From: an uncultured Eubacteriales bacterium
Lineage (GTDB): Bacteria; Bacillota; Clostridia; HGM11514
Assembly (NCBI GenBank): GCA_902492655.1
Contig: CABUMF010000004.1
Location: 17,990 to 81,989, forward strand
Direction: 5' to 3'
Length of the DNA: 64,000 nucleotides
In this document: positions 24,956-33,371 of the stretch, piece after piece
Layout of the letters: every line of letters starts with the position of its first letter
Position numbering within the stretch: position 1 is the first letter of the stretch
Notes under the pieces: model-generated
What the model was told of the DNA's origin: nothing
The model's database searches: none
What the model saw: only the letters and a program-made list of their open reading frames with translations
Program-made: the position numbers and the translations under genes

Positions 24956-26203
24956 ATGAACAGATACGAATCGGCAAAACAAATTTATGCGAAGCTTGGC
25001 GTGGATACCGACGCCGCAATAAAAAAGCTTAAGGAAATTCCCGTTTCTCTGCACTGCTGGCAGGGAGATGATGTAACCGGCTTTGACCATGACGGTCCTT
25101 TGACCGGCGGAATTCAGACTACGGGTAACTATCCGGGCAAGGCACGCACTCCCGATGAGCTTATGGAGGATATGGACAAGGTTATTTCCCTTTGTCCCGG
25201 CAAGGCAAAGCTTAATCTTCACGCTTGCTACGCAATTTTTGAGGACGGCGAGTTTGCGGATCGTGACAAGCTTGAACCCAAGCACTTCAAAAAGTGGGTT
25301 GACTTCGCCAAAAAAAGAGGTATGGGAATTGACTTTAACCCAACCTTCTTCTCTCACCCTAAGGTTAAGGACGGTCTTACACTTTCAAGTCCCGATGAAG
25401 AAACAAGAAGATTCTGGATTGAGCACGGCAAGGCTTGTATCAGAATTTCACAGTATTTTGCGGAAGAAACAGGCATACCTTGCGTTATGAATATCTGGAC
25501 GGGTGACGGCTTTAAGGATGTTCCTGCCGACAGGCTGGGACCGCGTATGCGCTATAAGAAATCAATAGAAGAAATCCTTTCCGAGCCCTTTGACAAAAGC
25601 AAGGTTAAGCCCTGCGTTGAATCAAAGGTTTTCGGAATCGGCGTTGAAGCATACACATCGGGTTCTTCCGAATTTGCACTCACATTTGCCGCAACCCATG
25701 ACGGATGCTTGCCGCTTATGGATAACGGTCACTATCATCCCACAGAGGTTGTGTCCGATAAAATTCCGGCGCTTCTTTGCTATTTCCCCGAGATTGCGCT
25801 TCATATTACACGAGGCATTCGCTGGGATTCCGACCATGTGATTGTATTTGACGATGAAACAAAGGAGATCGCAAAAGAAATCGTTCGCTGCGATGCCTTA
25901 GACAGAGTATATATGGCGCTTGACTATTTCGATGCAAGCATAAACAGAATTGCCGCATGGATAATAGGATTCAGAAGCTGGCAGAAAGCTCTCCTCAATG
26001 CGCTTTGCACGCCGAACGAACTTTTGAAAAAGCTTCAGGACAACGCTGAATTTACAGAGCTTTTATATATGCAGGAAGAGATTAAAACTCTGCCCTTCGG
26101 TGATGTCTGGGAGGAATACCTCAAGGAATGCGGAATAGTTTCCGATGCTTCATGGTTCTCCGAAATCAAAAAATACGAAAACGAGGTTCTTTCAAAGAGA
26201 TAA
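24956..26203 (+). CDS. rhaA: L-rhamnose isomerase
   Basis: Converts L-rhamnose to L-rhamnulose, a metal-dependent TIM-barrel enzyme; 415 residues, normal length. Conserved stretches include LHCWQGDDVTGFD, TTGNYPGKA, KLNLHACYA, DFNPTFFSHP and the later DNGHYHP and WDSDHV metal-binding elements. GGAGG lies before the ATG. No rhaB or rhaD is adjacent, so the rest of the pathway must be elsewhere or the enzyme serves another ketose/aldose pair. A strong terminator follows. Confidence 0.95.
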   Translation: MNRYESAKQIYAKLGVDTDAAIKKLKEIPVSLHCWQGDDVTGFDHDGPLTGGIQTTGNYPGKARTPDELMEDMDKVISLCPGKAKLNLHACYAIFEDGEFADRDKLEPKHFKKWVDFAKKRGMGIDFNPTFFSHPKVKDGLTLSSPDEETRRFWIEHGKACIRISQYFAEETGIPCVMNIWTGDGFKDVPADRLGPRMRYKKSIEEILSEPFDKSKVKPCVESKVFGIGVEAYTSGSSEFALTFAATHDGCLPLMDNGHYHPTEVVSDKIPALLCYFPEIALHITRGIRWDSDHVIVFDDETKEIAKEIVRCDALDRVYMALDYFDASINRIAAWIIGFRSWQKALLNALCTPNELLKKLQDNAEFTELLYMQEEIKTLPFGDVWEEYLKECGIVSDASWFSEIKKYENEVLSKR

Positions 26204-26216
26204 TTATTAAACGAAG

Positions 26217-26250
26217 GTGCGGCAAAACTGTTATTTTGCCGCACTTATTT
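26217..26250 (+). terminator. Intrinsic terminator after rhaA
   Basis: Perfect 11-bp stem GTGCGGCAAAA with its complement, then TTATTTTT. The stem is the same as the core of the terminator at 7974-8017. Confidence 0.9.
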
Positions 26251-26271
26251 TTGCTTTCAAGTATCAATTTT

Positions 26272-26310
26272 CACTCCCTTACATATCATGTAAAAAAGGG
26301 AGTGATTTTT
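26272..26310 (+). promoter_or_regulatory. Hairpin plus T-tract whose 3' arm is the next gene's SD
   Basis: CACTCCCTT (26272-26280) pairs perfectly with AAGGGAGTG (26296-26304), with ACAT/ATGT pairs inside. A and T7 follow and run into the TTG start at 26311. The 3' arm contains the AAGGGAG Shine-Dalgarno. As RNA it would both act as a terminator for upstream transcripts and hide the ribosome site. Confidence 0.65.
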
Positions 26311-27084
26311 TTGAGCATTAATTTCCATATAGCTTCACCGCGATTTGGCATTATGAAGGCCGTCGGGGATGAGCTTTCAAAGCTTATCGGCACAAGCATA
26401 TCGAATACATCTGATAAGGAATATACAATAAAGCTTTCGGCACAAAGAGTCAGAGGAAGCCGTCCGTACTTAACGGCATACGGCCCTGTTTCGGCATTTA
26501 AATATACCAATTCGGTTGCATTTGAGGCTTCAAAGGCAATCGGAGCGGAATACTCGGTATATTCTTCCCCGGGCACCGACCAAATTTTGCTGGATTTTAA
26601 GCTGACAAACGAAAATACCGAAGCACTTTCAAAAAATCCGGGCTTGCTTTCCGAGTCAATATTCAGAGGACTTATCAGCACAAATGCAGATACTTCCGGA
26701 GAATTTGAAAGTTATCTTTCCGATAACCCTTCAAAAGGATATTTGCAAATCCAGGTTTACTCAGGCAGAAGCATAATTCCCATTTCGGCTGCAAAGGTAA
26801 CCGTTTCAAAGACGCTTTCGGACAAATATATTCTTTCCACGGTTTATACGGACGAAAACGGCAGAACCCCCGTTATTTCGCTTCCGGCAAAGTCTGCCGC
26901 CATGTCGCAGACGCCGAAGAATTCCACTCCGTACACATCATACGATATTATGGTGGAAAAGGAGGAATATTTGTCTGTCGAAAACAAAAATGTTCCCATA
27001 TTTGAAGGAATACTGTCCATACAGCCTGTAAAAATGAATGCAGACACCGGCGGCAATGCAGAAGTTTTTGACGAAAAATTATAA
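26311..27084 (+). CDS. Protein of unknown function with a carboxypeptidase-regulatory-like C-terminal domain
   Basis: 257 residues, starting from TTG at 26311 behind AAGGGAG. Residues 1-125 form an unrecognised domain (alternating Ser/Lys, mixed alpha/beta). From about 140 to 235 there is a beta-sandwich pattern (LQIQVYSGRSIIPISAAKV, VYTDENGRTPV, YDIMVEKEEYLS) like carboxypeptidase-regulatory or Ig-like domains. There is no signal peptide or membrane helix. It is 14 bp upstream of a SpoIID-like/peptidoglycan-binding protein and probably acts with it at the cell wall or spore cortex. Confidence 0.65.
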   Translation: MSINFHIASPRFGIMKAVGDELSKLIGTSISNTSDKEYTIKLSAQRVRGSRPYLTAYGPVSAFKYTNSVAFEASKAIGAEYSVYSSPGTDQILLDFKLTNENTEALSKNPGLLSESIFRGLISTNADTSGEFESYLSDNPSKGYLQIQVYSGRSIIPISAAKVTVSKTLSDKYILSTVYTDENGRTPVISLPAKSAAMSQTPKNSTPYTSYDIMVEKEEYLSVENKNVPIFEGILSIQPVKMNADTGGNAEVFDEKL

Positions 27085-27098
27085 CGGAGGTAAGATAT

Positions 27099-28433
27099 AT
27101 GCCTGACGCAAACATTCCCGTTGTTCCGACAGAAATAACAGTCCACTTGGGCCGTCCCGATGCATATGCGGAAAATGTTACCGTACCGTTTACCGATTAC
27201 ATAAAAAACGTGGCATCGGGCGAGATTTATCCCACCTGGCCCGAAAGCTCAATAATTGCAAATATCTATGCGATTATATCATTCACCCTGAACAGAATTT
27301 ATACCGAATTTTACCGCTCGAAAGGATATGACTTTGACATAACCAACTCCACGGCGTTTGACCAAACATACACAAAGGGACGGGAATATTTTGAAAACAT
27401 CGGAGCCATAGTGGATGATATATTCAACAATTATGTGGTAAAAGGCGATGCGATTGAGCCGTATTTTACTCAGTATTGTGACGGAAGCACCACCACCTGC
27501 GACGGTCTTTCCCAATGGGGTACTGTAACCTTGGCGGAGGAAGGAAAAACCCCTTTTGAAATACTTGAGTATTATTACGGAGATGACATAAGCCTGGTGT
27601 TCAATGCCCCGGTGCAGGAAATAAGCGAATCATATACCGGAATACCCATAAGGCTCGGTTCAACGGGGAATGAAGTAAGACTTATTCAGGTTGAGCTAAA
27701 CAGGATAAGGCAAAACTATCCGTCAATACCCGAAATTACAAGGCCTGACGGCATTTTCGGTGCCGAAACGGATGCCGCTGTAAGGCAATTTCAAAAGATA
27801 TTCAATCTGACGCCTGACGGAATTGTGGGCAAAGCAACATGGTATAAAATAAAAAGCATATATAACGGCGTAAAAAATCTAAACGAGCTTTCAAGCGAAG
27901 GTATAACCTACAGCGAAGCGGAATTTGTGTATCCACCGAAACTCGAACTCGGCGATGACGGCCTGTATGTTTCATACACACAGTATTTTCTTCAGATTAT
28001 AGGATACTTTAACGATAATTACCCTTACATTGACATAACCGGAATATTTGACGAGCCGACCGAAAACGCCGTAAAGCTTGTTCAAAGCTACAACGGACTT
28101 CCCGTAACGGGGATAGTCGATAATGCAACATGGAAGGTAATTCAGGACCTTTATATAAAAACAATCGAAACCGTAAATTCTCCCGGTCTTTACCCGGGAA
28201 TTATACAAAAACAAGGAATGTCCGGCGAAAGCGTAAGACAGATACAGATTTTTCTCAACAAGATAAGCGAAACCGATCCCTCGATTACTCCGCCTGAAAT
28301 AACGGGATATTACGGAGCCGAAACGGAAAACGCCGTAAGGCAATTTCAGGCATCCCAGGGCCTTCCGGAAAACGGCGTGGTCGGCGCAATCACATGGGCG
28401 AGAATGAACAGAATATATGAAAGCTTAGCTTAA
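27099..28433 (+). CDS. SpoIID-like protein with three peptidoglycan-binding domains
   Basis: 444 residues. The N-terminal half (about 30-170) has SpoIID/amidase-enhancer features: a conserved SIIANIYAIISFTLNR helix, DITNSTAFDQTY, and SQWGTVTLAEEGKTPFEILEYYYG near its end. Three PG_binding_1 repeats follow (about 182-252, 280-355, 370-442), with the repeated pattern G..G.....Q..LN.I and the closing G.ITW or G.ATWY. No signal peptide is visible, which is odd for a wall-binding protein and fits release at mother-cell lysis. A role in spore cortex or wall remodelling is inferred. Confidence 0.8.
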   Translation: MPDANIPVVPTEITVHLGRPDAYAENVTVPFTDYIKNVASGEIYPTWPESSIIANIYAIISFTLNRIYTEFYRSKGYDFDITNSTAFDQTYTKGREYFENIGAIVDDIFNNYVVKGDAIEPYFTQYCDGSTTTCDGLSQWGTVTLAEEGKTPFEILEYYYGDDISLVFNAPVQEISESYTGIPIRLGSTGNEVRLIQVELNRIRQNYPSIPEITRPDGIFGAETDAAVRQFQKIFNLTPDGIVGKATWYKIKSIYNGVKNLNELSSEGITYSEAEFVYPPKLELGDDGLYVSYTQYFLQIIGYFNDNYPYIDITGIFDEPTENAVKLVQSYNGLPVTGIVDNATWKVIQDLYIKTIETVNSPGLYPGIIQKQGMSGESVRQIQIFLNKISETDPSITPPEITGYYGAETENAVRQFQASQGLPENGVVGAITWARMNRIYESLA

Positions 28434-28436
28434 ATT

Positions 28437-28484
28437 AAAGGAGACTGTCGCTTTTGTTTGTTTGCGACAGTCCCCTTTGGTTTT
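28437..28484. terminator. Intrinsic terminator between convergent genes
   Basis: 15-bp stem with one mismatch (AAAGGAGACTGTCGC with GCGACAGTCCCCTTT) followed by GGTTTTT on the plus strand. It separates the SpoIID-like gene from the SGNH hydrolase. Confidence 0.85.
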
Positions 28485-29128
28485 TATAAACTATCAATGA
28501 ATTTTACAACCTTGTCCGCAAGGTAGGAATGTCCGAAATCATTAGGATGCAATCCGTCTGCGGTATATGTATTTTTATTGATTTCAACATCGGGGCAAAT
28601 TCCCGAAACGCTGTATAAATCAAACACCGGAATTGCATATTTTTCCGCGGTTTTTTTGATTATTTCTACAAAATCGGGGAGAATATGCCCGTCAAACCTC
28701 GGATTTTCGCCGCCCTCACGCTTAAGTGGAGTCATAACCATAAGCTGTTTACCGACATATTTCTCGGTTAGCAACCGAAAAAGCACATTGCAGGAACCGC
28801 AAAATGTTTCGGCGGTATCGTCTCCGAATTCCCCAAAAGGAGCATCGCCGTGACCGTAATCGTTCGTGCCTCCGAAAACAACCACAAGATCGGCGTCATC
28901 CTCCATTTCCTTTGCGCGCATGATAAAATCCAAATCAAATCTCGGATTTTCGCTCGCCTTTATCTGGGGAGCTATTCTTGTACCGCCGATACCGTAATTC
29001 CTTACTGCAACAGGCTTGTAACGCTCGGAAATCACCCCGACATAGCCTTTTTCGGAAGGAACGCTTGCACCGCTTCCCTCTGTTATACTGTCACCCAAAA
29101 AATTAATTTTAATCTCACCTATATTCAA
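28484..29128 (-). CDS. SGNH/GDSL-family hydrolase
   Basis: 214-residue esterase-like protein. Block I GDSITEG carries the Ser nucleophile, block II is GIGGTR, block III is GGTNDYGHG (Asn) and block V is DGLHPNDFGH (Asp and His), so the catalytic set is complete. There is no signal peptide, so it acts in the cytosol; the acyl substrate is unknown. The TTG start at 29128 has GAGGTGA 6 nt upstream, and the gene has its own extended -10 promoter. Confidence 0.87.
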   Translation of the reverse strand: MNIGEIKINFLGDSITEGSGASVPSEKGYVGVISERYKPVAVRNYGIGGTRIAPQIKASENPRFDLDFIMRAKEMEDDADLVVVFGGTNDYGHGDAPFGEFGDDTAETFCGSCNVLFRLLTEKYVGKQLMVMTPLKREGGENPRFDGHILPDFVEIIKKTAEKYAIPVFDLYSVSGICPDVEINKNTYTADGLHPNDFGHSYLADKVVKFIDSL

Positions 29129-29147
29129 AGCAAATCACCTCAAAACA

Positions 29148-29175
29148 ATTATAGCATAAATCACAGCCTTGTCAA
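29148..29175 (-). promoter_or_regulatory. Sigma-A promoter, extended -10
   Basis: Minus strand TTGACA (29175-29170), 16-bp spacer, TGC-TATAAT (29153-29148). Drives the SGNH hydrolase. Confidence 0.85.
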
Positions 29176-29236
29176 CAAAAATATTCAAAATCGTATATTT
29201 TATCTCATATATATAGCCATTCTGCTCTTTTTCGCA

Positions 29237-29265
29237 TTGACACAGCATAAAAAATAATGTATAAT
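29237..29265 (+). promoter_or_regulatory. Consensus sigma-A promoter
   Basis: TTGACA (29237-29242), 17-bp spacer, TATAAT (29260-29265): a perfect consensus. It drives the apbE operon and leaves a leader of about 70 nt without a clear SD. Confidence 0.88.
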
Positions 29266-29341
29266 ACTGAAATACGGGGGTTTAAAACTTCCGAAAAATT
29301 TTTTATTTGACCGAAACAAATATTTACGGTGTACTTAAGCT

Positions 29342-30283
29342 ATGAAAAAGAAAATTTTAATCCTTACTTTATTAATAATAACTGTCCTTTTCCTTGCATC
29401 CTGCGGCGAAGAGGAATACAGCGAAACATTTTTTGCAATGGATACCGTAATGACAATTACGGCATACGGTGACGGCGCAAAGGAGGCTTCCGAATACGCA
29501 TACAAGGAAATTATGCGCCTTGAAAAGCTTTTGTCGGTTACGGATGAAGAAAGCGAAATATATGCACTCAATCACCGCACAACCTCGAATGTTTCATCGG
29601 AAACCGCAAATCTTATAACAAAAGCTTATAAAATAAGTGACGAAACCGACGGAGCGTTCGATATAACGCTCTACCCAGTTTCGCTTCTTTGGGGATTTAC
29701 GGAAGATGAAAACCGCGTCCCGAAAGAAGATGAAATAAAAACCGCTCTTAAAAATACGGGGTATAAAAAAATCGTTGTCAACGAAAACAATGTTTTGCTT
29801 CCCGACAAAATGATGCTTGATTTGGGCGGAATAGCAAAGGGCTACGCAAGTGACAGAGTTTGTGAAATCTTAAAGGAAAACGGCATTAAATCAGCCGTTG
29901 TTTCACTCGGCGGCAATGTTCGAACTATAGGGAAAAAGCCAAACGGCAGTCTGTGGAAAATCGGTATAGCAAGCCCCTTTGGCGGAGAGTCAGAGCAGTC
30001 TGTCGAGGTTGGAGAATCAGCGGTTGTCACATCGGGCGGCTACCAGCGTAATTTTACGGTCGACGGCAAAACATATCATCACATAATTGATCCCAAAAAC
30101 GGTTATCCTGCCGAAAGCGATATAGCATCAGTTACGGTAATCACAAAAAACGGTGCGGAAGCAGATGCGCTTTCAACGGCTTTTTTCGTTATGGGAGCAG
30201 AAAAAACAAAAGAATATTGTAAAAACCACAGTGGCGTTTCCGCTGTGATTATTATGCAGGACGGCGAGATAATAAAATGCTGA
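29342..30283 (+). CDS. apbE: FAD:protein FMN transferase (ApbE), lipoprotein
   Basis: Covalently attaches FMN to Thr/Ser of partner flavoproteins such as Rnf or NQR subunits, outside the membrane. 313 residues with a lipoprotein signal (LFLASC, lipid-anchored Cys21). The Mg/FAD motifs are MDTVMTI, LDLGGIAKGYASD, SLGGNVRTIG, HHIIDPKNGYPA and DALSTAFFVMG. The partner flavoprotein is not in the window. No good SD precedes the ATG (only TTAAG), which is unusual here. It overlaps the next gene by 7 nt. Confidence 0.93.
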   Translation: MKKKILILTLLIITVLFLASCGEEEYSETFFAMDTVMTITAYGDGAKEASEYAYKEIMRLEKLLSVTDEESEIYALNHRTTSNVSSETANLITKAYKISDETDGAFDITLYPVSLLWGFTEDENRVPKEDEIKTALKNTGYKKIVVNENNVLLPDKMMLDLGGIAKGYASDRVCEILKENGIKSAVVSLGGNVRTIGKKPNGSLWKIGIASPFGGESEQSVEVGESAVVTSGGYQRNFTVDGKTYHHIIDPKNGYPAESDIASVTVITKNGAEADALSTAFFVMGAEKTKEYCKNHSGVSAVIIMQDGEIIKC

Positions 30284-31578
30284 ACGAACAAAAATTCATA
30301 AAGAGCGGAAGGTGTGCGAGAAAAGCATGGCTTATCGAAAACACGGGCTGTTACGAAGACGCAAAGCCCCTTCCGTTCCCGGACATAAAAAACGGCAAAA
30401 AAAATAAAGTATTCCGTTCAAATCTGGGCGAAGCAACTGTAGGCTGCGTTTCGTATAAGCCTTGCGGAATTGAGCTGTATGATTTTTTTGATACGATAAA
30501 GTATAAAAAATACACTCTCCGTATGAACTACAAGCGTGCCATTGCCGAAAGCTGCGGCTATAACGTGCTTGGAGTTTATGCCGTAACGGTAAATCCGGAC
30601 TATGAAATAAATTCAAATAAGCCCTACTACCGCATAAACAGAATAGAAAAGCCGAAATCAAAGGCTGAATTCAAAAGGTACATCGAACGGATTGCCGCCG
30701 CTTCCCGAATTTCTCGTCCCGCTCCTGCCGAAATGAAAAACGACTGTGCCGGCTGCGAGTTTTTCAAGGGCTGCTTTAAGCTTCCGAAGGACAACATTTT
30801 CCTTCTGAAGGGGCTTGATTTTTCGGACAAGGTTAAGCTTTACAATAACGGGATAATCACTTTCGGCGATTACATGAAAAGCAGTCCCTCACCCGTATGC
30901 AAAATGCAGATTAACGAGGAAACATTTATTGATAAAGCCTCTATCAGGGCGTTTCTGAAGCAGCTGTCGTACCCTCTCGGATTTCTCGATTTTGAAACGA
31001 TTTCCCCTCTTGAGCCTATGTTTTCGGGGTATCATCCGGGGGATAGAATAATCACACAGTTTGCATATCACCAAAAAAACAGCATAAAATCACCGGCTGT
31101 TCATAAGGAATTTATAGGCGACGGTTTAACAAATCCCGAGCCGGGTGCGCTTATGGCACTGCTTGATGCAACAAAGCAGGCAAGGAATGTGCTTTCGTAC
31201 TCGGTTTACGAAAAAAACTGCGTGGAAATGCTTGCAAAAAGATTTCCGGAATATAAATCCGAGCTGAATGAGCTTGCGCTAAAGCTTGTTGACCTTGAAA
31301 TTCCTTTCAAAAATCATATGTACTATACTCCCCTTATGGAAGGAAGAACATCGCTGAAATTCGTGCTTCCGGCGCTGTACCCCGAGGATAAAGAACTGGA
31401 CTATAGCGCAATGAAGATTTCTGACGGAGAGACGGCAGCAAGGGAGTATATGAGTCTTAAAGATAAGGATGAAAAAGAACGGAAAAAAATCATAAACAGC
31501 TTAAAAAAGTATTGTTCGCTTGACTCTCTTGCACTTGTCAAAATAACAGATAAGCTGTACGAGGTTTCAAAAAAGTAA
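30277..31578 (+). CDS. DUF2779-family protein, predicted nuclease
   Basis: 433 residues. The N-terminus has the family start FIKSGRCARKAWL, followed by a cysteine group (DCAGCEFFKGCF) that could bind an iron-sulfur cluster as in Cas4/RecB-like nucleases. The C-terminal half (from about 230) begins with PLGFLDFETI, which resembles the first acidic motif of a DEDD/RNase H-fold exonuclease, followed by YSVYEKNCVEML and a later CSLDSLAL. The activity is not established. It overlaps apbE by 7 nt and ends at a terminator; there is no functional link to ApbE that I can see. Confidence 0.78.
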   Translation: MLNEQKFIKSGRCARKAWLIENTGCYEDAKPLPFPDIKNGKKNKVFRSNLGEATVGCVSYKPCGIELYDFFDTIKYKKYTLRMNYKRAIAESCGYNVLGVYAVTVNPDYEINSNKPYYRINRIEKPKSKAEFKRYIERIAAASRISRPAPAEMKNDCAGCEFFKGCFKLPKDNIFLLKGLDFSDKVKLYNNGIITFGDYMKSSPSPVCKMQINEETFIDKASIRAFLKQLSYPLGFLDFETISPLEPMFSGYHPGDRIITQFAYHQKNSIKSPAVHKEFIGDGLTNPEPGALMALLDATKQARNVLSYSVYEKNCVEMLAKRFPEYKSELNELALKLVDLEIPFKNHMYYTPLMEGRTSLKFVLPALYPEDKELDYSAMKISDGETAAREYMSLKDKDEKERKKIINSLKKYCSLDSLALVKITDKLYEVSKK

Positions 31579-31608
31579 AGAGGATGCGGTGATGCATCCT
31601 CTTTTCTT
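31577..31608. terminator. Bidirectional intrinsic terminator
   Basis: Stem AAAGAGGATGC/GCATCCTCTTT with a 6-nt loop, starting at the stop codon of the DUF2779 gene and ending 8 bp before the aldolase stop on the other strand. Confidence 0.88.
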
Positions 31609-31615
31609 CATGAAA

Positions 31616-32482
31616 TCATCTATAGAGATTAGCTTTATCAATGTCGTTAAAGAGATTCATTTTGAACTCAACAACTTCGCGCATTGCCTTTATGCAAGGC
31701 GGATAAATCGTGTTAGGCTCAATCCATTTCGGATTTTCCGAAAGAACTTCTCTGCACTTTTTATAAAGCGCAACCTTTATATCGCTTGAAATGTTGATTT
31801 TGGAAATACCAATCTTAACAGACTCCGCAATTTCCTTGTCGGGATTGCTTGAGCCGCCGTGAAGCACAAGGGGAATGTCAACATTCTTTCTGATTTTTTC
31901 AAGAAGGTCAAGCTTAAGCTCGGGCTTCATATCTTTGGGATAAATGCCGTGAGCCGTTCCGATTGCAACCGCAAGGGAATCAATTCCCGTCTTTTCAACA
32001 AAGTCCTTTGCCTGCTCGGGATCGGTATAAATAATATCGTTTGCTCCGCCTTCGTAGGAATCGCCGGTTGAACCGATAGTTCCGAGCTCACCCTCAACAG
32101 AAACTCCCAAAGGACGGGCAACTTCAACAACCTTTTTGCTAAGAGCAACATTTTCCTCATAGGGAAGATGTGAAGCGTCAATCATAACTGAAGTAAAACC
32201 GCAGCGAATTGCACGAAGTATTTCTTCAAATTTTCCGCCATGGTCAAGATGAATAACCATGGGAACTTTGGACTTGTGCGCCTCATCAATGCAGGTTTTT
32301 ATAAAGCTGTCGCCCAAAAATTCAAGCTCGGTGGGATGAATTGCCAAAATTACGGGTGCATTTTTTTCTTCCGCACTTTCGATTACGCCTTTAAGTATTG
32401 CCTCACTGCCAATGTTAAAGGCAGGAACAGCAAAGCCGTTTTTATCGGCAGGCGCAAGCATTTCTTTCATGTTGATAAGCAT
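31616..32482 (-). CDS. Class II ketose-(bis)phosphate aldolase (copy 2 of the pair)
   Basis: Zinc-dependent aldolase, 288 residues. Metal and substrate motifs are HLDHGG, VEGELGTIG, YTDPEQAKDF, IGTAHGIYP and LHGGSS. It belongs to the FbaA/GatY/KbaY family and splits a ketose 1-phosphate or 1,6-bisphosphate to dihydroxyacetone phosphate and an aldehyde. Last gene of the PTS operon, 13 bp after its paralogue. The two proteins are clearly homologous but far from identical, which suggests different substrates or a hetero-oligomer. Confidence 0.88.
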   Translation of the reverse strand: MLINMKEMLAPADKNGFAVPAFNIGSEAILKGVIESAEEKNAPVILAIHPTELEFLGDSFIKTCIDEAHKSKVPMVIHLDHGGKFEEILRAIRCGFTSVMIDASHLPYEENVALSKKVVEVARPLGVSVEGELGTIGSTGDSYEGGANDIIYTDPEQAKDFVEKTGIDSLAVAIGTAHGIYPKDMKPELKLDLLEKIRKNVDIPLVLHGGSSNPDKEIAESVKIGISKINISSDIKVALYKKCREVLSENPKWIEPNTIYPPCIKAMREVVEFKMNLFNDIDKANLYR

Positions 32483-32495
32483 AATTAAATCACTC

Positions 32496-33350
32496 CTATA
32501 GATTTTTATTTTCCGAGCCTGAAAGCTGAATATAGTATTTTACAAGCTCGCGACTTTCCTTTTCTGCGACCTTTATAAGGTCAAAATAATTAATGTCGGG
32601 GTTTTCGGCAATGGCTTTTGCCACGGCATCACGGTTTGCATTCATAAAATCACAGCCGACATTTATTTTGTTAATTCCGTACTCCACGGACTTTTTTATA
32701 TTGTATTCTCCGGACCCTGAGCCACCGTGAAGCACCAAGGGCATATTTGTGAGGCGTTTGATTTCCTGAAGTCGCTTAAAATCAAATTCCGGAACCTGAC
32801 CGTCAGGATAATTTCCATGTGATGTTCCAATCGAAACCGCAAGAGCGTCAACACCTGTTCTCTCGGCAAAAATCTTAGCCTGCTCCGGGTCGGTGTACAT
32901 GGCTTCATCTGTGAATGCTCCGCCTTCGGTTGCGCCGAGAGCACCGATTTCACCCTCCGTTGAAACACCTCTCTTGTGAGCATACTCGGTAATTTCACGG
33001 GTCATTTCAATGTTTTCCTCAAGCTCAAATCGAGAAGCGTCAATCATTACGGACGAAAACCCGTCATCTATTGCCTTTATTATATAGTCCCGTTCACTGC
33101 CGTGGTCGAGATTAAGAGCAACCGATGTTTCGGAGCGTTCAGCAAGCTTCTTTACAATGGGTACAATAAGCTCGCTGTCGCAATGGGTGAGCAGGTGATC
33201 TTTATAAATATTCACTATTATCGGGGCGTTAAGCTCCTCTGCCGCCGATATTACCGAACGCACCGTTTCAATATTAAAACAGTTTATAGCCATAACCGCA
33301 TAGCCGCCGCGGTTGGCATTATCAAGCATTTTCTTCATTGAAACATACAT
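32496..33350 (-). CDS. Class II ketose-(bis)phosphate aldolase (copy 1 of the pair)
   Basis: 284 residues with the same motif order as its neighbour: NLDHGSERD, TEGEIGALG, YTDPEQAKIF, IGTSHGNYP and LHGGSGS. All expected zinc ligands seem present. It lies between the PTS IIC gene and the second aldolase, so its substrate is probably the sugar phosphate delivered by this PTS. Fructose-1,6-bisphosphate, tagatose-1,6-bisphosphate or direct fructose-1-phosphate cleavage are all possible. Confidence 0.88.
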   Translation of the reverse strand: MYVSMKKMLDNANRGGYAVMAINCFNIETVRSVISAAEELNAPIIVNIYKDHLLTHCDSELIVPIVKKLAERSETSVALNLDHGSERDYIIKAIDDGFSSVMIDASRFELEENIEMTREITEYAHKRGVSTEGEIGALGATEGGAFTDEAMYTDPEQAKIFAERTGVDALAVSIGTSHGNYPDGQVPEFDFKRLQEIKRLTNMPLVLHGGSGSGEYNIKKSVEYGINKINVGCDFMNANRDAVAKAIAENPDINYFDLIKVAEKESRELVKYYIQLSGSENKNL

Positions 33351-33371
33351 AAATCAAAAGCCTCCGAAAAC

